64,000 bases of DNA from Spongilla lacustris. Its lineage: Eukaryota > Porifera > Demospongiae > Spongillida > Spongillidae. The first letter of the stretch is position 1. The number at the start of each line of letters is the position of its first letter. The notes under the pieces are model-generated. The model did not search any database. It saw only the letters and a program-made list of their open reading frames with translations, and was not told the origin of the DNA. Both the position numbers and the translations under genes were made by a program. The stretch lies in the NCBI GenBank assembly GCA_949361645.1, contig OX442422.1, forward strand, positions 7,225,534 to 7,289,533. The letters run 5' to 3'. Shown here one piece after another: positions 22,645 through 34,800 of the stretch.

Positions 22645-23211
22645 TCAAGACTCAAGCTTGGTCATAATACATGTATTACATTCATCAAACGCTTGAAGCT
22701 GCACTACGTGATCATATATGCTTGGGAAGCCTTGTCGTTGCAACTTGACCAAAAGAAAGCCTCGTGTTTCCCTTTTGTCGGCACTGAAGGTAGTCATACG
22801 AAGACAATACAATATCACTTGCACTGGATGGTTTTCCGATCCGCTGCTTAGCATCTCAACAGATCAATTGATGACCGAGCTGGTCAAGTGTTAAGCTTGC
22901 ATGCCGATCAATCCGAGGCACACTTTTTGAGTTTTGTCAGTGTGCATGCATGCATGGGTACACAACTCGAAGCCGGAAGCAGCCTGGCTCATGAAGCTTG
23001 GCAAACATGACCTGCTGATATTCTCATCCCTAACTGGGAGCTGGGCAAGTACACAGCAATGGATCTTTGCATCATGCACATCGATCTCCGCTTTATAAAG
23101 AAACTCTATTGTGGCATGAAACAACATCAGGACATTTTTTTTGCATAACATAGTATGGGAACCAAAGTGTTTCAAAGAATGGGACTGCATGAGGACAGAG
23201 CTGACCTTCAT
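22645..23211 (-). other. Two protein-like frames, possible decayed coding sequence
   Basis: Minus-strand frames 23211-22891 ('IEFLYKAEIDVHDAKIHCC', 'SCLPSFMSQAASGFELC') and 22854-22645 ('NHPVQVILYCLRMTTFSADK', 'LLVKLQRQGFPSIYDHVV') look more protein-like than their surroundings and follow each other in order, with stops between. I do not recognise the family. Confidence 0.3.
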
Positions 23212-23284
23212 ACCCTAACCACCACTTAATGGACGAAACTCAGAGGGATTAGGAGGAAGGTAAAGTTTTGGGAAAAGCTTAACC

Positions 23285-23415
23285 TTCACCAAACCACACC
23301 CAACATCAATTTCCCTCACCCCATGCAGACATTCATCTCCCTCACACCCAATATCCATCCTCCCCACACCCAACATCCATTCTCTCACCCCCAATGCAAC
23401 ATCTCCCATACCCAA
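23285..23415. repeat. Minisatellite, CACACCCAACATCCAT type
   Basis: Five or six imperfect copies of a unit of about 23 bp with consensus CACACCCAACATCCATTCTC. The minus strand reads through as a Gly/Asp/Val-rich frame, which is only the repeat translated. Confidence 0.75.
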
Positions 23416-23549
23416 CATACACTTTACTGTTTGATTGTACAAAATGCAAACATGGATGCAGCAAGTAAGGTGGAGTAATCAACATAATCAGTTACAATCT
23501 AACCTACTGTCTACCATGAGATCTACAGAAGTATTAGTACTTATTAGTT

Positions 23550-23795
23550 TCATAATGGTGATGACAAATGTTCACTGAGCTTGCTTTTTGTACTATTTGT
23601 TGGTGATGGACCAGCTTTGTGTCTATCTCTTGACCGCCGTGATGATGAAAGTGAGAATTCTTCTTTCTCTTGAAACATTGTGGACATATCCTGTCTGGAC
23701 AGTATTTCATTACTTATTGGTGGTGGAACGGCTCCTATTGATGTTTGTTGCCGTGATGGTTCTTGGTACATTGGGGACATATTCTGTATGGATTG
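23550..23795 (-). CDS. Possible terminal exon, Ser/Arg-rich tail
   Basis: The minus frame is open from a possible ATACAG acceptor (about 23796) to the stop at 23550. It contains a loose internal repeat ('SPMYQEPSRQ' and 'STMFQEKEEF') and a basic Ser-rich tail ('LSSSRRSRDRHKAGPSPT'). It lies just downstream, on the same strand, of the ankyrin region and the membrane-type exon at 24215-24346. Its phase does not join simply to that exon, so membership is unproven. Confidence 0.35.
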   Translation of the reverse strand, partial: QSIQNMSPMYQEPSRQQTSIGAVPPPISNEILSRQDMSTMFQEKEEFSLSSSRRSRDRHKAGPSPTNSTKSKLSEHLSSPL

Positions 23796-24214
23796 GGAAC
23801 AGGATCAAGATCACATTCTACACAAAGTAGCGCACAAGTTAAGCATAATGAAAGTTTTTCTACAAGATGGTTTCTTATCCATTAGGTACAATACCCATGT
23901 TATGTACATTTTAGATAATAGAATAACCATGTGACCTGTAGCAGGAAAATTATTATTTTTTTAAATGTCTGCCCAGCACTGGTATGTACAAGAAAGCACT
24001 GTAAAGACAGCAAGCAGGAATGCTTAATATAGCGTGTTTAATTGCAGATTTGTATGTATTAAGTTTCACTATAATTTTAACTGTAAACTCGCTAACCAAT
24101 TGAGTTTTTAAATAGCAGTTTAGGTACTTTCTATGGGTTCTAAGGAGATAAGACAATGTCATGTCAATACACACAAATCAATAATCAACATGAAGCAATG
24201 TATGAATCACTTAC

Positions 24215-24346
24215 AATGTAGTGTGCTCAATACAGCAACGTTAACAACAAATATAAGTATACGAAATCCAGCATGACTGGTTATTAAAACATTCCACCTT
24301 TGGCAAGCAGCACTTGCCAGATCTGCTGCCCCCCCTCCCACTCCAC
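24215..24346 (-). CDS. Probable exon with a hydrophobic segment, 3' part of ankyrin gene
   Basis: A TTTAG acceptor precedes 24346 and GTAAGT follows 24215. The 132-bp exon is phase 1 at both ends, matching the phase-1 end of the exons at 27686-27752 and 30332-30407. The translation contains 'GGAADLASAACQRWNVLI' and a hydrophobic stretch 'RILIFVVNVAVLSTLH', possibly a membrane segment. Confidence 0.45.
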
Positions 24347-25714
24347 CTAAATCATAAGATGTACATATAGACAGAATAGTCTTCCTAACAGACCTGTAAT
24401 AATGTATTCAGCATAAGGTCTACCTTTACATCTTTATTAGAGTTAAATCATTAATGAGGACTGCCTAGTATCTAGCCTTTAAACAATCAATTGTTCATTC
24501 TAAGAACCAGTTTACATGAAGAATGCTAAGGCAAGTCCCCATGGCCTACAAGGTCAAGGTGAGATAACACCACCGTCCACATGGTTTTTTTTTGGCATAC
24601 ATCACAGCTGCTAGGATAATTTTGCGGACCAACATTTAAAGTCAATGTCTTCATTCAAGGTGCAGGTAGCAAAATGTACAGCCTTGACATAGCCCTCAAG
24701 CATGAACACTCCCATCCTTTCTGTTCAGAAATACTACATATTTCTTTACATTCAGCGGACCTCTTATTAGGTGCCTATACGAGCAGACACAAACTAATAA
24801 TTGATTGTACCATATAAATGTTTAAAAAAAAATAAAACACTGGTATGGATCCTGAAGTACATGTACATGTATATGTCAATACTAATACCTCACACAGGAT
24901 AGAAAGACACGAGAGAAGAACAGCACAAATATATTTCTGTCTTTGAACTCTTTTCCTGTTTGTTTGCTTATGAATTTAGAAGGTAAATGTGCACATGTAG
25001 ATTCCTATACATGTATGCATGAATAGTACTATTAATAGTATTAGCTTTTAGGCAGTTTTAAAAAAAAAATGCAACCGCATTTCTTATTAGGTAAAGAAAT
25101 TGCTTTCTTTGTACCAGAGCAATTCGAATTCAAAGGAGGCCGTGACTAGGGCACCACTAATTGGGGTGCATACAACAATGTACAACGACATGATACACAT
25201 ACATGTATGTGATTTTTGAGTCCATTTTCAATGTTGATAGTGTTTAGGGTGCTGAACAATTTTTGTACGAACAGGTGCACATGTATGAGATTATTTAAAA
25301 GTAGCATCAACATTCGCTAGCCACAAACCAAGCAAACCGGGCAGGTATATGTACCAAAATTGAATGCATTACATACAATTTTTAGACATTCACTAGGGCT
25401 CCACATCCACATAAAAAATAGGTTGCTATGAACTGTGTAATTATATGTACACGTGCCTCTTGTTGCTGCATACACAATTCATGTTTTACTCTAGCATTAC
25501 ATGTACATGTATTATACTGTAGCTGGGTGAAACATGAACAACCTAGGTAATGTTTGGCTAACTTACAATGGAATAATCACCTAAATCAATTTCATGGTTG
25601 AAACTATAAAGTCAAAAAAATTGTTTTTAAGGTTACACACTAGTCTCTAACAACAGAAAGAAGACTATGCTATTAAAGTGTATTTTCAAAACTGTATTAT
25701 TTATATCTCTTAAC

Positions 25715-25816
25715 CTCATTCTTAATGTTCACATCAATACCAGGAGTGGAAAGGAGATGTTCCACACAAGTAGTATGACCTCCCTGTCTAGCAAGGTCTA
25801 ATGGAGTATGACCATC
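25715..25816 (-). CDS. Ankyrin exon, 34 codons (most 3')
   Basis: 'DGHTPLDLARQGGHTTCVEH'. The donor is GTTAAG, weaker than in the other exons. Confidence 0.8.
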
Positions 25817-28800
25817 CTGGAGTGGGCATAACAGTTCAGTCAACATGGTGGGTAAAATGTACACATGTACATCTACATGTCCCTTCAAATAATTGTGTAC
25901 ACACTGCCTTGACATAACCCTTAAGCATAACATTCCACACTATCATCTTCTATTATATTATATTTATTCTTATCATAATTTGCAACAAATGATGATGAAC
26001 GAACTCACCTTATTCTTAATGTTCACATCAATGCCAGGAGTGGAAAGGAGCTGTTCCATACAACGGTCTGTTGCATTATAGTGCATGTATGATCGAGTAT
26101 TACCATACTGGAGTGGGTACAATAGTTCAGCCATCATGGTGGGTACAATGCATATGGTCACTTCAAACATGACGCCATTGTGTAAGGTGTGGGCTTTATT
26201 GGAGGGATGTATCTTTTCAAGGGACATAATTTTGTGTACTGGCTTTGTGAAGGCTTCCATGCAGAAGACTTATCCATATGTGGACTTGCTGTTTCAGCAA
26301 AACTGCCCATATTTGAATTACAGTGTAGGAAACATTCAAAATGGGTAGCAATGTTACTACATGGCCCTTCGCAACATCATGCACTAACTATTCAACACAG
26401 ATCTACATGTACATGTCCATTAATCAAAGTTAGAAGCTGGCAGTGGCCTTGGCTTTCAAAATTGCCCTCAGACATTTTATTTATCACATGGGAAATCACA
26501 GATTGCTGCCTCTTGCCACTCCAAATCTTGCGGTCTGGTATTTAACCCCGAATAGTTGCAAATAATCTATCAGTGGAAGATTACCAATTACATGCTGGTT
26601 TGTCTACCTTTACCTAAAGGATATATCTACATGTACATGTATTGCATATCATAACACTACTGTACATGTATATCAGCACTAATGTATCCCATTTTGAGAA
26701 ATACCCCCAGTGCGTATATTAACTCAGGTTAGTACACAGTTTCATTTTAACCATTCATACAAGCTGCATATCCTTAATGGTAAGTCCCAAATAGGTTGAC
26801 TGTTTGCTCTAACGTACAGCACAATTTTTTAATCCATAAATATTGTGAAAATGACGTGTGAGGTTAACCTCATTATTATTATTATTATTTGGGGCGGGGG
26901 GTTAAACCCCATTACAGACCACAAGACATGAGTGCAGGCAAATTCCACGAGGTGCATCAAATGCCATTCATTGCACAAGTAGGACCAACTTACAGAAGAA
27001 CGGTAATATTCTGAAAACCGAGTAGTATGACCTTCCTTCAGAACTGCAAGATGTAATGGAGTATTACCATCCTGGAGTGAGTGCAGTTAGTTCAGTCAAC
27101 ATGGTGGGTACAATGTACACATGTACATGTACATGTGGTATATGGTTATCAACATGGTAATCATTAATAAACAGGATGAGGAAGAGGAGGCGAATTTATA
27201 CATCTCATCATAAAGTTTACGTGTACATCATAACTGCTGGGATAGTTTTTGCAACCAACATTTAAAGTCAATGTCTTCATTCAAGGTGCAGGTACATGTA
27301 GCAAAGTGTGCAGCCTACTGTTCTAAATTACTACATTATTTCTTTTCATTCAGCGGACCTATTAATACTGTCTTAGTAAGTGCCTATATGAGTAGGCACA
27401 AACTAAGTATCAATTGTACTGTATAAATGGTCGACAAAAACACTGGTACTTCATTTTAATTCCACATGGATCCTGAAGTATATGTCAATACTATTACATG
27501 TACCTCGCACAGGATAGAAAGACATGAGAGAAGAACAGCACACATATATGTTATTTCTGCCTTTGAATTCTTTTCCTGTTTGCTTGCTTAATGAATTTAA
27601 ATGGTAAATATGTGGATTCCTATACATGTACATGTATGCATGAATAGTACCAAGTGCTATTAGCTAGCCCATAACCCAATGTTACCTGTGCCTTCTGCAT
27701 CACTTCTGTTGGAATTGGTCAGTATCAGCTCACGTTTGAGCTTCCTACCCTCCTGCAGTACATGTGAATATCACTTATGTCCTGAATTCACATATCTCAC
27801 TTAGGCTTCTAGTATCGCATTGTCATTTAGGCAGTTTTTTTTTTTAAAGGCAACTGTGCTTCTTATCAGGTAAAGAAATTGCTTTGTTAGGGGCAGTATC
27901 AGAGCATTTCAAATCCACAGGAGGCCATGAACACACATATGTGATTTTGAGTCAATTTTCAATGTCGAGAGTGTTATGTGCGCTGAACGAGACTATTTAA
28001 AAGTAACATCAACATTCACTAGCCACAAAGCAAGCCAATCATGAAAACCAGACCAATACCAAGATTTAATGCCATGAAATATAATTTTTACGCTCAACTG
28101 GTTGCCACAGCAGGAAGGGCATTGACATTCACGAGCAACATCTGCTTGGTAAATACATTGCTATGAACTGTAAATGTGCATTAATATAATTACATGTACG
28201 TCTCGTATACCATTAATGTTTTTATTCACACTAATACTATAGCTATGTAAAACATGAACAACCTACAAAATATAGGTAATTGTTGTACAATGGAATAATT
28301 GCCTAAATTAATTGAAGTAATAAATTATTTATACATTCTAAATGATTGTTTTTGATTTTTTAAAAGGTTACACACTATAGTCTCGAACTACACTTTAGCT
28401 GCTCTGTAACATAACAAAGAAGATGCTATTATAGTGTATTATCAAAACTGTATTATTTATATCTCTTAACACAATAACCTCATCCTTAATGTTCACATCA
28501 ATGCCAGGAGTGGAAAGGAGACGTTTAATTAACACAAGTATTATGACCTCCCAATGCAGCTAGGGGTACAATGTACTTATACATCAACATGGCCCCTTCA
28601 ACTAAGAGTGTATCATGTACAGCCTTGACATAGCACTTGGGCAGGAACATTCCACTCTCTCATGTTCTAATATGTGATGAAAACTATTCTTATCTGCAAT
28701 CAATGGACCAACTCACCTTATTCTTAATGTTCACATCAATACCAGGAGTAGAAAGGAGACATTCCATACAACCTTCTCTAGCGGTATAGCGTAATGGAGT

Positions 28801-31800
28801 ATGACCATACTGAAGTGGGTACAATATTCAGCCATCATGGTGGGTACAATGTACACATGTACAAGTACATGTACATGGTGTACATGTGTAAGATGTGGGC
28901 TATATATCTTTTCAAGGGACATTCTTTGTGAAAGCTTCCATGCAGAAGACTTCTCTAGATACAGACTAGTCGTTACAAAAGCATCCATATACAGGTACAG
29001 TGTACAGGTTAGTGTCACATCAAAACTGCCCTTGTACAGTGTAGTAAACAAATGTACATATACAACAAAAGGGATAGCAATGTTATTATATGGTCCTTCA
29101 CAAAATCTTGCACTAACTACTTAACAGAGACCTACATGTACATTACTCAAAGTTAGAAGCATATTGCCCTCAGACATTCTAATTACATGTATCACACAGG
29201 AAATCACAGATTGCTGCCTTTCTTTTTCCATCAGTGGAAGATTACCAATTACATATTGGTTTACAGACTGTATCTAGATGTAACTTTGTCTAATGGATGT
29301 ATGTACTGCATCTCATAACACTACTGTATATCAGCACTACTGTATCACATTGAGAAATATCGCCAGTGCATATATTCATTTTAACCGTTCTGAATAAAAG
29401 CTGCATATCATGGAAAGGTAAGTGCCAAATAGGTAGACTGTTTGCTTTCACATACATGTAAAACACAATTTTATAAATTCAAATGAGATGAATTCAGACA
29501 TCAAAAAATTTGCAAGGATGCGGGGTTAAACTGCACTACAGACAACAAGACATGAGTGCAGGCAAATTCCACGAAGTGCACCAAATGTAATTCATTGCCC
29601 AAGAATTATTCATATACTGCGCAAACAACGGACCAGCTTACAGAAGGAGTAGCAGAAAAATGTTGTTCTGAAAACCAAGTAGTATGACCTTCCTTCAGAA
29701 CTGCAAGATGTAATGGAGTATTACCATTCTGGGTGGGTACAGTTAGTTCAGTCAACATAGTGGTTACAATGTACACATGTACATGTACATGTGGTACATG
29801 GTCATAAACATGGCCCCTATAACTGATATACATGTAGCATGCCTCATGACTGCATTGTAACCATTAATAAAATGGAGGAGGAAGAGGAGGTCAATTTACT
29901 GATCATAATGTTTACATGTACAACACAGTTGCAGGGTTCATTTTTGGGACCAACATTTAAAGTCAATGTCTTCATTCAAGGTGCAGGTAGCACTACTGTT
30001 CCGAATTGTTACTTTATTCCTACGATTTCTTTACATACAGTTAACCTTTTATTAAGCACCTATATGAGCAGCAATGGTCTTTAGAAAATACTGGTACTGC
30101 CTTTCAATTCTTCATGGATCCTGAATTATGTCAATACTATTACCTTGCACTGGATAGAAAGACATGAGAGAAGAACAGCACACATGTATGTACATGTGCA
30201 TGTGTTATTTCTGCCTTCAAACTTGTTTGTTTATAGGTTTAATGAATTTAGAAGCGAAATGTTTGGATTCATATACATGTACAGTACGCATGCATAGTAC
30301 TACAATTAGCTAGCCTATAACCCAATGTTACAGTGTGTATCTGTGTCTTCTACATCACTTCTGTTGGAATTGGGCAGTATCAGCTCACATTTGACTTTCC
30401 CACCCTTCTGCAGTACATGTGAATATCACTTAGATGTATGTCATGAAATCATACATCTCAATTAGGCTTCTAGTATTGCTTTGTCGTTTAGGCAGCAGTG
30501 AAAAAATAAAGGCAACTGTGCTTCTTATCAGGAAACGAAAGTGCTTTGTTAGGGGCAGTATCAGAGCAGTTTGAATTCAGAGGAGGCCATGAACACACAT
30601 ATGTGATTTTTGAGTCCATTTTCAATGCTGAGAGTGTTGTGTGTGCTGAACATTTTTTTAAGAACAGGTGCACATATGTATGAAATTAAATGGCATCAAC
30701 ATTCACAAGGCACAAAGCAAGCCAATCATGAAAACAAGGCCAATACCAAATTTTAATGCCATGAAATATAATTTGTATGCTCAACTGGTTGCCACAGCAG
30801 GAGTGGCATTGACATTCACTAGTAACATCTGCTTGGTCCACATTAAAAATACATTGCTAAATATGCATAAATATGATTACATGTACCTCTTGTCACTGCG
30901 CATACCATTAATGTTTTACTCTAGCATTATACGCATTATACTGTAGCTGTGTAAAACATGACCAACCTACAAATAATTCACCATGGAACAATCGCCTAAA
31001 TCAATTTCATGGAAGTAAAAAGAATTACTGAATTTTTTATACAGTCTAAATGATTGTTTTTGATTTTTTTTAAAGGTTACACACTATAGTCTCTAATACA
31101 CTTTAGCTGCTCTGTAACATAACAAAGAAGATGCTATTATAGATCATTAAAGCTGCATTATTTATATCTCTTAACACAAATACCTCGTCCTTAATGTTCA
31201 CATCAATACCAGGAGTGGAAAGGAGACGTTTAACACAAGCAGTATGACATCGCTCTGCAGCAAGGTGTAATGGAGTATGACCATTCTGGAGAGGGTACAA
31301 TAGTTCAGTCAACATGTTGGGTACAATGTACATATAAATCAACATGGCCCCTTCAACTAAGGGTGTATCATGTACAGCCTTGACATAGCCGTTAAGCAGG
31401 AACATATTCCTATCTATTATCATAACTGCATATTGCAATCAGTGGACCAACTCACCTTATTCTTAAGGTTCATATCAATACCAGGAGTGGAAAGGAGACC
31501 TTCCAAGACCATGCAACCTTCTCTTGCAGTATAGCGTAATGGAGTATGACCATACTGAAGTGGGTACAATAGTTCAGCCATCAAGGTGGGTACAATGTAC
31601 ACATGTACAAGTACATGTACATGGTGTGCATGTGTAAGATGTGGGCTATATTGGAGGGATATATCTTTTCAAGGGATGTACTGGTCTTTGTGAAAGCTTC
31701 CATGCAAAAGACTTCTCTAGATACAGACTTGTCGTTAAACAAATGTACATCCACAATAAAAGGGGTATATGGTCCTTCACAACATCTTGCATTAACTATT

Positions 31801-34800
31801 TAACACAGACCTACATGTACATTGCTCAAAGTTAGAAGCATATTGCCTTCAGACATTCTATTTATCATACAGGAAATCACAGATTGCTCAGGCCTTTTGA
31901 ACTTTTGTCTGGGATTTAACCCTAAATAATCCATCAGCGGAAGACTACCAATAACATGTTGGTTTACAGACTGTATCTACATGTACCTTTGTCTAATGGA
32001 TGTATGTACTGCATCTCATAAGACTACTGTATATCAGCGTTTATGTATCTCATTTTGAGAAATACTGCCAGTGCGTATATTATCTCAGATTAGTACAAAG
32101 TTTCATTTTAACCATTCTGAATAAAAGCTGCATATCATGGAAAGGTAAGTACCAATTAGGTAGACTATTTGGTCTAACATACAGTACAATTTTTATATCT
32201 GTATAGTGAAAATGAGATGAATTCAGAAATCAAAAATGTGCTAGGTTAATTCCAATTTTTTGGCATTACAGACCACAAGACATGAGTGCAGGCAAATTCC
32301 ACGAGGTGCACCAAATGCCATTCATTGCACAAGTATTATTCATATACATGTATGTACTGCACAAACAATGGACCAACTTACAGAATAGGTATCAGAACCG
32401 TAATATTCTGAAAACCGAGTAGCTTCCTTCAGAACAGCAAGGTGTAATGGAGTATTACCATCCTGGAGTGAGTACAGTTAGTTCAGTCAACATTGTGGGT
32501 ACAATGTACACATGTACATGTACATGTGGTATATGGTCATAAACATGCCCCTATAACAGATATACATGTAGCATGCTTCATGACTGCATTGTAACCATTA
32601 ATAAAATGGAGGAGGAAGAGGAGGTCAATTTACTGATCATAATGTTTACATGTACAACACAGCTGCTGGGTTCGTTTTTGGGACCAACATTTAAAGTCAA
32701 TGTCTTCATTCAAGGTGCAGTTACATGTAGCAAAGTGTGCAGCCTACTGTTCCAAATTACTACATTATTTCTACTATTACATTCAGTGGACAGATGAATA
32801 CAAACATGGAAGGAGAGGTGTGAAGCAACCATTAATACATTACTACAGCCTAACTACAGCCAGGCCTAAGTATGGGATGTAGGATTGGTGGTGCAAAAAA
32901 GCAAGGAAACATGTTATAGTGAGATTTGGTAGCTAGGATCCTACAACTGTAGAAGCTGTCATTAGATATTCAATGTAACAGTTGTATCACGTGTCCCGCC
33001 CCATTATATTGTTTATTCATGTCAAGAAAAAGTGTGTAACTAGGCACCTCCTCTGAATAGTAGTAGTACAAATAAGTGTCAGTGATAGGAAGCTAATTCT
33101 TTTCAACAACTAATAGCCCTAAAAATTTGCACAATGAAGGAACCTACATGTGTATTTATTTGCAAATGTAGGATTGTTGTTTTTAGGACCCTAAGTATCA
33201 AACCTCACTGTAACATAGAACTACCTTGTTTCCTTTATTTTTGCACCACCAATCGTAGGCCTAAGTCCCACCAATAACTTTGTAACCCTAACCCTAATCT
33301 TCACTCGCACTGTGGCAAGCATTTGCCTTAACCTAAACTAAACATGGGTGTGAGGGCAGGATCAGCTGCACAGGCAGTTGAAAGGCATAAGCATCAAGCA
33401 AGTGACGAAAAATGCCCAGAACTTGGATGTATCACATTAGCAATTGAAACGTATACAGGTTGGGGCACATGGGCTAGGCGATGTTTGTTTCAAATAGCAA
33501 ATCACTTTGCATCGAGACCCTTTCCAAAGCCACCACCAGTTTATATGGTACTTGTATGCTCAGCCCGGCTCTCATCAGCTAACACCAAAGTAATCCTGTC
33601 CATGCAGGACTGTATGTATCTTGGAGCTTAAGCAGCTAGATTACATGTAGTAATACATTTACGCATGTTAAATTGTGTATGTATGCTTTCATATACAATA
33701 ATATAATATTACAATAAAAAACATGAAATGAAATTAGTTTAGTATATAATGTAATATTACATTGCATTGAGCTTTACCAAAGTGATGACCTGTTTCCAGA
33801 CAGAATATACAGCCTTAAGACTACCCTCAAGCATGAACACTCCCCTCCCTCCTGTTCTACTGCCATGAAGACATATGTACATTTACTATTATCCCTATTA
33901 TCCTAAATGTACATGTGTTACTATCTCTTGGACCAACTCACCTTATCCTTAATGTTCACATCAATACCAGTAGTGGAAATGAGACGTTTAACACAAGTAG
34001 TATTACCTCCTTCTGCAGCTAGGTGTAATGGAGTATGACCATGCTAGAGTGGGTACAATAGTTCAGTTGACGTGGTGATTACAATATACAGGTGTACACA
34101 TGCAAATGTAATGGAAGGGCCAAGCAAATAATGCATGCCAAAATCGGCAGGTCTTGTTAGATTTCATATTTGTTTGACTCTGAATTGTTAATATTTATAC
34201 CAACATGCAAGCAAGCGTTAGAAGCTTAATTATGCTACACGTATACATGTATATAACAACTACATGTATATGCTGCAATCAAGATTGTATTTGAAGACAG
34301 TTTTAATGGCCCCCTGGGACCAGCTATGGTAACTGGCCACTTTTATTAGTATGTGTGTGTGGTCAAGATACAATCATCACATTCGTCATTTCATTATAAG
34401 AATTAGAGTCCTTTAAAAAGCAGTTTGCAGTGTATAACTTTATCGCAATAGGGATTCATAAATTCAATAATTTCACCCTGACAAATGCTACCAACTGTTC
34501 CTCTGAACCATTACCTCGGTTGCAGTTTAAATGAACATCAACTCACCTCATCCTCAATGTTCACATCAATGCCAGGAGTGGAAAGGAGATGGTCCAACCA
34601 AGTAGTAATAGCTTCCTTACCAGCTAGGTGTAATAGAGTACGACCATACTGGAGTGGGTACAATAGTTCAGTCAACATGTACAGCATGGGGAGCAGGCCA
34701 ATTTATATACAAAACTAATTTTTAAAAGCATCTCCACTGAGATGAGAATGTTAGTGGAACAGAAGTAGAAAGGCCCTTTCACCAGTCACCACTAATTTGC

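Larger units (their letters stand above)
24600..33260. repeat. Tandem segmental duplication, about 2.65-kb unit, four copies
   Basis: The landmark CCAACATTTAAAGTCAATGT recurs at about 24631, 27257, 29951 and 32684, a spacing of 2.62-2.73 kb. Other shared pieces (AAGACATGAGAGAAGAACAG, the TCTGTTGGAATTG segment, the ankyrin exons) keep the same order. Copies have diverged by substitutions and indels. Confidence 0.85.
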
